Below are positions 15,558-22,750 of a stretch of 64,000 nucleotides of DNA, piece after piece; the stretch's first letter is position 1, and the number at the start of each line of letters is the position of its first letter. The notes under the pieces were generated by a model, which made no database searches, had not been told where the DNA came from, and saw nothing but the letters and a program-made list of their open reading frames with translations. Made by a program: the position numbers and the translations under genes. Where the stretch lies: positions 124,001 to 188,000 of the forward strand of contig NZ_JAGFWR010000002.1 of NCBI RefSeq assembly GCF_017599305.1. Reading direction: 5' to 3'. Source of the stretch: Micromonospora antibiotica (lineage in GTDB: Bacteria > Actinomycetota > Actinomycetes > Mycobacteriales > Micromonosporaceae).

Positions 15558-16436
15558 CTAGGCTGCTAGGTGGGGTGACCGGGGCAGGGGGAACGTGGTG
15601 GCCGTCATGCTCTCGGAGAGGGTCCAGAGCTGGCGGGCACGTTCGGGGTCGCGGGCCGCCTTCGACGGGGTGGTGACCCTGGGCCGGCCCCGGGACTGGG
15701 TCACGCCACTCGGTGAGATGTAGCTGTTGCCGGGCAGGTCGGCAGTGGCGGCGTGCACGGTGGTTCGGGCGCCGCCCACATCGGACTGCGACAGCGGGCG
15801 CAACAGGGCGTTCGTCCAGCGGACCGCCCGGCTGCCGCCGTGACTGAGCAGGTCGGTGGCGGCCAGGCCGGGATTGGCGGCGGTGGCGAGGACGGCCGAG
15901 CCGGCCGCGGTGAGGCGGCGCTGGAGCTCGGCGGTGAAGAGCAGGTTGGCGAGCTTGGACTGGGCGTACGCCGCGAACGGCCGGTAGGGGCGACGCCGCC
16001 AGTGCGGATCGTCCAGGTCCAGGGTGCCGGCCTGGTGCCCGCCGGCGGACACGGTGACGACCCGGCCGGTGATCCGCGGGAGCAGCAGGTTGGTGAGGGC
16101 GAAGTGGCCCAGGTGGTTGATGCCGAAGTGCGGTTCGAAGCCGTCGACCGTCAGACCCGGCGGTGGCATCATCACCCCGGCGTTGTTGATCAGCACGTCG
16201 ACCGGTTCGGTCCAGGCCGCCGCGAACGCGCGGACCGAGGACAGGTCGGCCAGGTCGAGACGCCGCACCTCGGCCCGGCCGGGCAGGTCGGCGGCGGTGG
16301 CGCGGCCCCGGCCCAGGTCGCGGACCGCGAGAACGACCCGGGCGCCCCGGGCGGACAGGGTACGGGCGGTGGCGCGGCCGATGCCGCTGCTGGCTCCGGT
16401 GATCACGACGGTACGCCCGGCGAGAGATGGTGTCAT
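15558..16436 (-). CDS. Short-chain dehydrogenase/reductase
   Basis: This encodes 292 residues of the retinol-dehydrogenase-like SDR group. VVITGASSGIGRATART is the TGxxxGIG cofactor motif, VLINNAGVMMPP the NNAG motif, VVTVSAGGHQ the catalytic Ser strand and YAQSKLANLLF the YxxxK active site. The acid-poor RDLGRG after the second strand suggests NADP(H). The gene is divergent from an XRE regulator (start at 16539) with about 100 bp between, indicating local control. Downstream on the same strand is the lipid kinase, about 90 bp away if it starts at 15464. The substrate cannot be deduced. Confidence 0.92.
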   Translation of the reverse strand: MTPSLAGRTVVITGASSGIGRATARTLSARGARVVLAVRDLGRGRATAADLPGRAEVRRLDLADLSSVRAFAAAWTEPVDVLINNAGVMMPPPGLTVDGFEPHFGINHLGHFALTNLLLPRITGRVVTVSAGGHQAGTLDLDDPHWRRRPYRPFAAYAQSKLANLLFTAELQRRLTAAGSAVLATAANPGLAATDLLSHGGSRAVRWTNALLRPLSQSDVGGARTTVHAATADLPGNSYISPSGVTQSRGRPRVTTPSKAARDPERARQLWTLSESMTATTFPLPRSPHLAA

Positions 16437-16538
16437 ACGTCGAGGGTCGTCCGGTGCCGGCCGGTCAGCCAGGGCCCGCCGCTACGGTAGGAACGGCGTT
16501 ACCAGGCAACCCGCCGGGAGCCCGGCCATCATGGGGCC

Positions 16539-17372
16539 ATGACGAACGATCTCGGCAGTCTTCTGCGGGCGTGGCGGGACCGGTGTTCCCCCGCCGACGT
16601 GGGCCTGTCCGGGCACGGGCGACGCCGGGCGCAGGGGCTGCGCCGTGAGGAGCTGGCCGGTCTGGCCGGGGTGAGCGTCGACTATCTGGTCCGCCTGGAG
16701 CAGGGCCGGTCGCGGCGGCCCAGTCAGCCGATCGTGGCCGCGCTGGCCCGCGCGCTGCACCTCGACGAGGCAGAGAACGCCCTTCTGCACCAGGCCGCCG
16801 GGCTGCCGGTGCCGACCGGCCGGATGGTGCCGGTGCACATTCCGCCCGGGGTCCAGCGGCTGGTCACCCGGATGATCGACTACCCGGTGGCGGTCTACGC
16901 GGCGGACTGGAGCCTGATCACCTGGAACACCATGTGGAGCGCCCTCTGCGGTGACCCGGCGGGCAGCCCGCCCGCCGACCGCAACGTGATCCGGGCGACC
17001 TTCTGCGCTCCCCCGAACTGGGCGAACAGCCACGGGCCGGACGAGGAGATCGACCGGGCGCTGGTCGCCGACCTGCGTCAGGCCGTCACCACCTATCCGC
17101 AGGACGAGGAGCTGCGTACCCTCGTCGACGAGGTCTGCGCGGCCAGCCCGCGCTTCCGGCGCCTGTGGAGGTCGGGTGCGGCCGGACGGCATGTCAGCTC
17201 CCGCAAGACGATGCACCACCGGCTGGTCGGTGATCTGGAGCTGGACTGTGACGTGCTGACCGTCGCCGGCTCCGACCTGCGGATCACCGTCTACACCGCG
17301 GCGGCCGGCAGCGCCGCCGCCGAGCGCCTGGAGTTCCTGCGGGTCGGCGCGGTCCACACGGTCACACCGTGA
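16539..17372 (+). CDS. XRE family regulator with MmyB-type ligand-binding domain
   Basis: This encodes 277 residues. An N-terminal helix-turn-helix (RRRAQGLRREELAGLAGVSV then DYLVRLEQGR; residues of about 25-65) precedes a C-terminal MmyB-like PAS-fold domain (YAADWSLITWNTMWSALCGD; FRRLWRSGAAGRHVSSRKTM; VGDLELDCDVLTVAGSDLRI). This two-domain type is very common in Streptomyces and Micromonosporaceae beside an SDR or oxidoreductase that it controls, and here the divergent gene is an SDR. MmyB domains are proposed to bind fatty acids or hydrophobic ligands. A CATCAT box lies 6 nt before the ATG. Confidence 0.9.
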   Translation: MTNDLGSLLRAWRDRCSPADVGLSGHGRRRAQGLRREELAGLAGVSVDYLVRLEQGRSRRPSQPIVAALARALHLDEAENALLHQAAGLPVPTGRMVPVHIPPGVQRLVTRMIDYPVAVYAADWSLITWNTMWSALCGDPAGSPPADRNVIRATFCAPPNWANSHGPDEEIDRALVADLRQAVTTYPQDEELRTLVDEVCAASPRFRRLWRSGAAGRHVSSRKTMHHRLVGDLELDCDVLTVAGSDLRITVYTAAAGSAAAERLEFLRVGAVHTVTP

Positions 17373-17428
17373 AGCGGGTCCGGGTGATCCGCGTCAGCGA
17401 CGTCACGCCGGACAGTCAGTCCGCCACC

Positions 17429-17451
17429 GCCCCGGCCATGTTGGCCGGGGC
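17429..17451 (+). terminator. Hairpin terminator of the XRE regulator gene
   Basis: GCCCCGGCCA (17429-17438) and its exact complement (17442-17451) form a 10-bp stem with a 3-nt loop, 57 nt after the stop codon. Confidence 0.65.
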
Positions 17452-17553
17452 ACTCCGCACGTGCGTCGAACGTCAGGAACGCCGAGATCATCCTCGGCGT
17501 CACCATTCGTTCCGAGATTCCTCACGGACCGAACGTACGGGGCAAGGATGGTC

Positions 17554-17868
17554 GGTTCGCGTCCTTTCGATCTGATGACGTCAACGACTCAGCCCTCGGC
17601 GGGGACCGCGGCGAGGGTCCCGCCCCGGGGCACCGACGGCACCGGCGTGCCCCGGTCGCGCGGCGACCGGTCGGAGTGTCGGCGCTGCCGGGCGACGGTT
17701 CCCACGGGGTCGCCAGGTCCGGGCAGCCTGCCCGCTGACGGCCGACTCAAGGCGCTTGCGGCACCGGTCAGCCGATGTCGTCCGGCACGGGCGGGTGTGG
17801 CATCGGCGCGGGTGGACACGTTGCGGCGGATGATGCGTCGACGTCATCAGCTCGAAAGGACGCGAACC
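17554..17868. repeat. Imperfect inverted repeats (33-38 bp) flanking about 240 bp
   Basis: The left arm (17554-17591) begins GGTTCGCGTCCTTTCGATCT and the right arm (17831-17868) is its inverted copy with two substitutions in the 33-bp core. Read outward-in, both arms encode GSRPF-(D/E)-LMTST, and the two differences fall at third codon positions, as if both derive from coding DNA. No transposase or obvious target duplication is visible. It may be a MITE-like element or an inverted duplication of a gene fragment. Confidence 0.6.
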
Positions 17869-17928
17869 ACCCACCAGTCCCGCCCGCCGGTCCGGGCCCC
17901 ACCGTCTGCTCCCCGTCGCCGCAGGGGC

Positions 17929-17984
17929 CCGGCTCCGGCCGACCACCCCGCCGGCCGGAGCCGGCGGTGGCGCACGCCACCGCC
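17929..17984 (-). terminator. Tandem hairpins after the DksA-like gene
   Basis: A 13-bp stem (CCGGCTCCGGCCG at 17929-17941 with its complement at 17952-17964) and a 10-bp stem (GGCGGTGGCG at 17963-17972 with CGCCACCGCC at 17975-17984) share two bases. They lie about 23 nt past the stop codon at 18008. Confidence 0.7.
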
Positions 17985-18007
17985 GCGCCGGGTCCGGGTC
18001 GGACGGG

Positions 18008-18331
18008 TCAGCCGTGGGCCTTCTGCTGGCAGGGGACGCAGAAGCGGGCCTGCGGCAGCACCTCCAGCCGTTCGGCGGGGATCGCCACCTGGCAGCGTTC
18101 GCAGCGGCCGTAGCTCCCCTCGGCGATCCTGCGCAGCGCGCCGGCCAGGTGGTCCAGGCTCTGCCGGGTGGCCGCGATCAGCGCGCCCCGGGTGTGCGCC
18201 TCGGCCGGGTCGCCGGTGTCGGCGGTCAACTCGGTCAACCGGGCGGTCTGCGACGCGAACTGGTCGGTGAGGCTCTCGCGGAGCATGGTCAGCCGGTGCT
18301 GGTCGGCCTGGTCGTGCAGATCGGTGCTCAT
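18008..18331 (-). CDS. DksA/TraR family zinc-finger protein
   Basis: This encodes 107 residues: an N-terminal helical region (HRLTMLRESLTDQFASQTAR; ALIAATRQSLDHLAGALRRI) followed by a C4 zinc finger with CERCQ and CVPCQ spaced as in DksA/TraR. Such proteins enter the RNA polymerase secondary channel or bind it to change initiation, often together with ppGpp; short actinobacterial forms are little studied. The 'DPAEAHTRG' coiled-coil tip replaces the DxxDxA motif of E. coli DksA (only partial similarity), so ppGpp-dependent action should not be assumed. GAAAGGAC lies 6 nt before the ATG. A terminator-like hairpin with a U-tract sits directly ahead of that ribosome site. Confidence 0.9.
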   Translation of the reverse strand: MSTDLHDQADQHRLTMLRESLTDQFASQTARLTELTADTGDPAEAHTRGALIAATRQSLDHLAGALRRIAEGSYGRCERCQVAIPAERLEVLPQARFCVPCQQKAHG

Positions 18332-18522
18332 GGACGGGTCCTTTCGGGAAAAGAAAAAGGGCCGAAGCCTGCTGGCTTCGCCCTGGTGGCCGTTACGGAG
18401 GATGCGCGGTCTCCGGGTGGGCCACGCCCGGCGGGGATCGGGCTCGGCCGCCCCCGGCCCACCACGACCACCGCCACCGGGGAACCGGTGGCGGTCAGGC
18501 GGGGGCTGACGGCCGGGTACAT
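18328..18522 (-). CDS. Possible 64-residue leader ORF upstream of the DksA-like gene
   Basis: A frame starting MYPAVSPRLTATGSPVAVVV runs to TGA at 18328-18330, overlapping the DksA-like ATG (ATGA). TATGGT (18535-18530) lies 7 nt before its ATG, with TTGGTT near 18 nt further upstream: a good leaderless promoter. The ORF runs through the terminator hairpin at 18359-18383, so translating ribosomes would unfold that hairpin. The sequence has no family resemblance. Translation is inferred from the promoter and overlap only. Confidence 0.35.
   Translation of the reverse strand: MYPAVSPRLTATGSPVAVVVVGRGRPSPIPAGRGPPGDRASSVTATRAKPAGFGPFSFPERTRP
18349..18383 (-). terminator. Intrinsic terminator/attenuator in the DksA-like leader
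   Basis: On the minus strand CGAAGCC/GGCTTCG (7 bp, 4-nt loop) with outer GGG/CCC pairs (18383-18359) is followed immediately by TTTTTCTTTT (18358-18349). This is a textbook Rho-independent terminator, rare in this GC-rich genome, and it lies 4 nt before the ribosome site of the DksA-like gene. Its position inside the 5' leader implies attenuation. Confidence 0.75.
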
Positions 18523-18635
18523 GGGGCCCACCATAGGCCGTGTCCGGGGGAAAACCAACGGATAACCACCGTCGGGCCGACCACTGCCGGGCCGCCGTCG
18601 GCGGCCCGGACGACCGGCCCGACGACTGTGCTTAC

Positions 18636-20303
18636 ATGGGCACCATGGCACAGCCGGTGATCCTCACCATCGACGACGACCCCGCCGTCTCCCGGGCGGT
18701 CGCCCGGGACATCCGCCGCCGCTACGGCGACCGCTACCGGGTGGTCCGGGCCGACTCCGGCTCCGGCGGGTTGGAGGCGCTGCGGGAGATCAAGCTGCGC
18801 GGCGAACGGGTGGCGGTGCTGCTGGCCGACTACCGGATGCCCGAGATGAACGGCATCCAGTTCCTGGAGGCCGCGATGGACCTCTTCCCGGCCGCCCGCC
18901 GGGTGCTGCTGACCGCGTACGCCGACACCGAGGCGGCGATCGACGCGATCAACGTGGTCGACCTGGACCACTACCTGCTCAAGCCGTGGCACCCGCCGGA
19001 GGAGAAGCTCTACCCGGTGGTGGACACCCTGCTGGAGGCCTGGGCGGCCAGCCCCGACCAGGCCAGCGACGAGATCCGGGTGGTCGGGCACCGCTGGTCG
19101 GCCCCGTCGTTCGCGGTCCGGGACTTCCTCGCCCGCAACCTGGTGCCCTACCGCTGGCTGCTCACCGACGACCCGGAGGGTGGCCGGCTGCTCGCCGCCG
19201 CCGGGGCCGACGCCACCGACGTACCGCTGGTGGTCACCCCGGACGGCAAGGCGCTGATCGCCCCGACGGAGGCGGAGTTGGCGGCGGTGGCCGGGCTCAC
19301 CGTCGCCCCGTCCGCCGACTTCTACGACCTGGTGGTGGTCGGTGGCGGGCCGGCCGGGCTCGGCGCGGCCGTCTACGGGGCGTCGGAAGGGCTGCGCACC
19401 GTGCTGGTGGAGCGGCGGGCCACCGGCGGCCAGGCCGGGCAGAGCAGCCGGATCGAGAACTACCTCGGTTTCCCCGACGGGGTCTCCGGCGCCCAGCTCA
19501 CCGACCGGGCCCGCCGGCAGGCGTTGAAGTTCGGCGCGGAACTGCTCAGCACCCGCGAGGTGGTGGGGCTGGAGAGCGCCGGGGCGGCCCGGCTGCTGCA
19601 CTTCGGCGACGGCAGCACCATCGCCGCCCACACGGTGGTGCTGGCCACCGGGGTGTCCTACCGGGTGCTCGACGCGCCCGGCCTGGCCGACCTGACCGGG
19701 CTGGGGGTGTTCTACGGCGCGGCGTCGACCGAGGCCCCGAGCTGCGTCGACCAGGACGTGTGGATCGTCGGCGGGGCCAACTCGGCCGGCCAGGCGGCGG
19801 TGTACTTCTCCCGGTACGCCAGCCAGGTGCACCTGCTGATCCGGGGCGCCGACCTGACCGCCTCGATGTCGTCGTACCTGATCCAGCAGCTGGAACGCAA
19901 CGACCGGATCGTCGTGCACCCGCACACCGAGGTGGTCGGTGGCGACGGTGACGGGCACCTGGAACGACTGCGGCTGCGCGACACCCGCAGCGGCGACGTC
20001 CGCGAGACGGACGCCAGCTGGCTGTTCATCTTCATCGGCGCGGAACCACGCACCGAGTGGCTGGACGGGGTGCTGGTCCGCGACGAGCGGGGCTTCATCG
20101 TCGCCGGCCCGGACCTGACCGCAGGCGGCCGGCGACCACCCGGCTGGACCCTGGCCCGTGACCCGTACCACCTCGAGTCGAGCCTGCCGGGGGTGTTCGC
20201 CGCCGGGGACGTGCGGGCCTCGTCGGTCAAGCGCGTCGCCTCGGCGGTCGGTGAGGGCGCGATGGCCGTCTCGCTGGTACACCGTTATCTGGAGGCACAG
20301 TGA
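18636..20303 (+). CDS. Response regulator fused to thioredoxin-reductase-like flavoprotein (CxxC absent)
   Basis: This encodes 555 residues. Residues 1-130 are a CheY-like receiver (LTIDDDPAVSRAVARDI; phospho-acceptor Asp in VLLADYRMPEMNG; conserved Lys in LLKPWHPPEE). A linker of about 95 residues with a glutaredoxin/thioredoxin-like flavour (FLARNLVPYRWLLTDD; DVPLVVTPDGKALIAP) leads to an FAD/NAD(P)H reductase domain: VVVGGGPAGLGAAVYGASEG, VGGANSAGQAAVYFSRYASQ and VFAAGDVR. In true thioredoxin reductase the central domain carries CATC; here the segment reads GVFYGAASTEAPSCVDQ, and the protein has this one cysteine only. It cannot therefore run the normal disulfide chemistry. GTGA overlap couples it to the kinase gene. 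ATG 18636 fits a leaderless start; ATG 18645 is possible. Confidence 0.9.
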   Translation: MGTMAQPVILTIDDDPAVSRAVARDIRRRYGDRYRVVRADSGSGGLEALREIKLRGERVAVLLADYRMPEMNGIQFLEAAMDLFPAARRVLLTAYADTEAAIDAINVVDLDHYLLKPWHPPEEKLYPVVDTLLEAWAASPDQASDEIRVVGHRWSAPSFAVRDFLARNLVPYRWLLTDDPEGGRLLAAAGADATDVPLVVTPDGKALIAPTEAELAAVAGLTVAPSADFYDLVVVGGGPAGLGAAVYGASEGLRTVLVERRATGGQAGQSSRIENYLGFPDGVSGAQLTDRARRQALKFGAELLSTREVVGLESAGAARLLHFGDGSTIAAHTVVLATGVSYRVLDAPGLADLTGLGVFYGAASTEAPSCVDQDVWIVGGANSAGQAAVYFSRYASQVHLLIRGADLTASMSSYLIQQLERNDRIVVHPHTEVVGGDGDGHLERLRLRDTRSGDVRETDASWLFIFIGAEPRTEWLDGVLVRDERGFIVAGPDLTAGGRRPPGWTLARDPYHLESSLPGVFAAGDVRASSVKRVASAVGEGAMAVSLVHRYLEAQ

Positions 20304-21736
20304 GCGACTCCGACGAACGACTCACCCCGGACCAGCTGCGGGAGTTGTTCCTGTTCGCCGCCCTCGACGCCGGGCAGCTCGACTGGCTGGCCGAGCACGG
20401 CCGGGTCGAGCAGCGGGCCGCCGGGACCGTCGTCTACGCCGAGGGCGAGCCGGCGACCTGCTTCTTCACCCTGCTGTCCGGCACCGTGTCGATGAGCCGG
20501 CGGGTGCACGGGGACGACCTGGAGGTCAACCGCACCGACCAGCGCGGGGTGTACGGCGGGGCCACCCAGGCGTACCTGGGCGGGCAGGTCGACCAGGTCT
20601 ACCTGAACACCCTGCGGGCGGTCACCGACGCCGAGTTCCTGGTGCTGCCCTCCGAGACGTTCGCCCACGCGGTGCGGACCTGGTTCCCGATGGCGATGCA
20701 CCTGCTGGAGGGGCTGTTCTTCGGGATGCGCGACACCCAGAGCATCGTCGGCGAGCGGGAACGGCTGCTCGCCCTCGGTTCGTTGTCGGCGGGGCTCACC
20801 CATGAGCTGAACAACCCGGCCGGCGCGGCCGTACGGGCCACCTCGGCGTTGCGGGACCGGGTCGCCGGGATGCGGCACAAACTGGCGATGATCGCCGACG
20901 GCCGGCTCGACGGCAGCCGGCTGCACGCCCTGGTGGAGTTGCAGGAGGAGGCGGTGAAGCGGGCCGCCCGCGCGCCGCAACTGTCCCCGATGGCCGTCAG
21001 CGACGCCGAGGACGAGCTGGCCGACTGGCTGGACGGGCAGCGGCTCACCGCCGGCTGGGACCTGGCGCCGACACTGGTCGCCGCCGGCCTGGACGTCGCC
21101 TGGCTGGAGCAGGTCCGCGAGGTGGTCGGCCCGCAGGACCTGGAGTCGGCGGTGCGGTGGCTTACGTACACGTTGGACACCGAGCAGTTGATGGCCGAGA
21201 TCGACGACGCGGTCACCCGGATCTCCACCCTGGTCGGCGCGGCCAAGCAGTACTCGCAGCTGGACCGGGCCCCGCACCAGGTGGTGGACGTGCACGACCT
21301 GCTCGACGCCACCCTGGTGATGTTCAAGGCCAAGATCCCGCCGGGGGTACGGGTGGTCCGCGACTACGACCGGGACCTGCCGCCCCTGCCGGCGTACGCG
21401 GCTGAGCTGAACCAGGTGTGGACGAACCTCATCGACAACGCCCTGTCGGCGATGGGCGCGCAGGGCGTGCTGACACTGCGCACCGGGCGGGCCGGCGACC
21501 TGTTGACGGTCGAGGTGGCCGACACCGGACCCGGCATTCCCGAGGCGGTACGGCCACGCATCTTCGAGCCGTTCTTCACCACCAAGGGTGTCGGTGAGGG
21601 CACCGGTCTGGGGTTGGACATCTCGTACCGGATCGTGGTCAACAAGCACCACGGCGACATCCGGGTGGACAGCGTGCCGGGGGCGACCGTGTTCCGGGTG
21701 CTGCTGCCGTTCACCGCGCCCGCCCGCGCTGGCTGA
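20300..21736 (+). CDS. Soluble sensor histidine kinase with cyclic-nucleotide-binding domain
   Basis: This encodes 478 residues without membrane segments. Residues of about 10-135 form a cNMP/CRP-like beta-barrel (FLFAALDAGQLDWLAEHGRV; EGEPATCFFTLLSGTVSMSR). The H-box is SAGLTHELNNPAGAAVRATS; the ATPase domain has the N-box NLIDNALSAM, G1 DTGPGIP, F-box FFTTKG and G2 GTGLGLDISYRIV. THELNNP with a following long helical insert is typical of the NtrB/ZraS-like HWE-free group. The GTG start overlaps the stop of the response-regulator-flavoprotein gene by 4 nt, so the two are an obligate pair. The barrel may sense cAMP, c-di-GMP or a protein; the ligand is not predictable. Confidence 0.92.
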   Translation: MSDSDERLTPDQLRELFLFAALDAGQLDWLAEHGRVEQRAAGTVVYAEGEPATCFFTLLSGTVSMSRRVHGDDLEVNRTDQRGVYGGATQAYLGGQVDQVYLNTLRAVTDAEFLVLPSETFAHAVRTWFPMAMHLLEGLFFGMRDTQSIVGERERLLALGSLSAGLTHELNNPAGAAVRATSALRDRVAGMRHKLAMIADGRLDGSRLHALVELQEEAVKRAARAPQLSPMAVSDAEDELADWLDGQRLTAGWDLAPTLVAAGLDVAWLEQVREVVGPQDLESAVRWLTYTLDTEQLMAEIDDAVTRISTLVGAAKQYSQLDRAPHQVVDVHDLLDATLVMFKAKIPPGVRVVRDYDRDLPPLPAYAAELNQVWTNLIDNALSAMGAQGVLTLRTGRAGDLLTVEVADTGPGIPEAVRPRIFEPFFTTKGVGEGTGLGLDISYRIVVNKHHGDIRVDSVPGATVFRVLLPFTAPARAG

Positions 21737-21817
21737 CCGGCAAGACAGGCTGTCCGGTGGGACAGGAGTGGAGAGACCGGGCGATACGGGACAGTGATCG
21801 CGCGCTCACGGAGGATA

Positions 21818-21970
21818 ATGGTTGATCGCCGACGGGGACAAGTAGTGGTTCCCCTCCTGTCGCCCGGCAGTTACCCGGTCATACGCTCGGCCCGGGGAGT
21901 CCCGCCGTCCGCCGCAACCGGTTGGCAGGTCGCCGTACCCCGTCCCCGACGCCTGCGGAGGCCACCGTGA
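21818..21970 (+). CDS. Possible 50-residue uORF coupled to merR
   Basis: An ATG frame (MVDRRRGQVVVPLLSPGSYP...) follows GGAGG with a short 3-nt spacer and ends in a GTGA overlap with the merR start at 21967. It is arginine- and proline-rich with no recognisable domain. Translational coupling is plausible, but the short spacer and lack of homology keep confidence low. Confidence 0.3.
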   Translation: MVDRRRGQVVVPLLSPGSYPVIRSARGVPPSAATGWQVAVPRPRRLRRPP

Positions 21971-22704
21971 CCATCGACCGGGTGACGACCGGGCCGGCTA
22001 CCGCCGGCACCGCGGTCGGATACACCGTGGAGGAGCTAGCCCGCAAGGTGGGGATGTCGGCGCGCAACATCCGCGCCCACCAGGCCCGCCGGCTGCTGGC
22101 CCCACCGGTGCGCCGGGGTCGGGTAGCGCTCTACGACGACTCCCACGTCCGCCGCCTCGAGGCCATCCTGACCCTGCAACGGCAGGGCTTCAACCTGGTC
22201 TCCATCGAGGCGATGCTCGGCGTGCGCAGCGGCGACGAGGCACCCGACGGCCTGACCGCGATGCTGCAACGGCTGGCCACCGAACGGCCCGCGCTCACCC
22301 ACGCGCTGACCCGGCACGGGGTGCTCGGACGTGCCCCCGACGGCACGGTCCGCACGGTGCGGCCCCGGCCGCTGCGCGCCGCGCTGGACCTGCACCGGGT
22401 ACGGATGGGCACGGTGCCGGCGTTGCAGGCGCTCAGCGAGGTGCTGGACAGCGTCCGGCCCCTCGCCGACGAGCTGGTCGCGGCCGTCACCGCCCGGATG
22501 TTGGCCCTCGCCCCCGAACTGGGTGGCACCGGTGACCGTCCGTCGTGGTCCGACGTGGACCGGGAGACGATCCTGCTGACCCAGGGGGTGGTCAACGTGC
22601 TCACCGAGGCGTTCCGGCTGGCGGTGGAGGAGCAGGCGGAGGCCTACATCGCGGACCTGCTGGAGAATCCGCCCGGCCCGCAGCGGCCCGTCGACAACGG
22701 CTGA
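21967..22704 (+). CDS. MerR family transcriptional regulator
   Basis: This encodes 245 residues. Residues of about 15-85 form the MerR DNA-binding domain (YTVEELARKVGMSARNIRAH; ARRLLAPPVRRGRVALYDDS; HVRRLEAILTLQRQGFNLVS). The remaining 160 residues are helical and do not contain the paired cysteines of metal sensors, so a small-molecule ligand or stress role is more likely. GTG at 21967 is chosen because GGAGG precedes it at 6 nt. It is immediately downstream of the kinase gene by 230 bp and convergent with the large LuxR regulator. Confidence 0.9.
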   Translation: MTIDRVTTGPATAGTAVGYTVEELARKVGMSARNIRAHQARRLLAPPVRRGRVALYDDSHVRRLEAILTLQRQGFNLVSIEAMLGVRSGDEAPDGLTAMLQRLATERPALTHALTRHGVLGRAPDGTVRTVRPRPLRAALDLHRVRMGTVPALQALSEVLDSVRPLADELVAAVTARMLALAPELGGTGDRPSWSDVDRETILLTQGVVNVLTEAFRLAVEEQAEAYIADLLENPPGPQRPVDNG

Positions 22705-22750
22705 CCGCGTCGTGACCGACTCGTGGGCCGGTGGTGCGTCGCGAGGCCGG

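Larger units (their letters stand above)
17373..18007. other. 635-bp gap without a convincing gene
   Basis: It holds a terminator-like hairpin for the XRE gene (17429-17451), a second small hairpin (17480-17499, CGCCGAG/CTCGGCG arms), an inverted repeat pair spanning 17554-17868, and tandem hairpins ending the DksA-like gene (17929-17984). Open frames inside (for example 17581-17946 on the minus strand) have no ribosome site and no recognisable family. Confidence 0.6.

Noticed and set aside
17581..17946. Minus-strand open frame of 121 codons in the 17.4-18.0 kb gap
   Set aside because: No Shine-Dalgarno or leaderless box, no recognisable motif; the frame runs through the inverted repeats and the terminator hairpin. 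Kept only as a repeat feature.
18636..20303. Annotation as a working thioredoxin reductase
   Set aside because: The redox CxxC is absent and only one cysteine exists in the chain.
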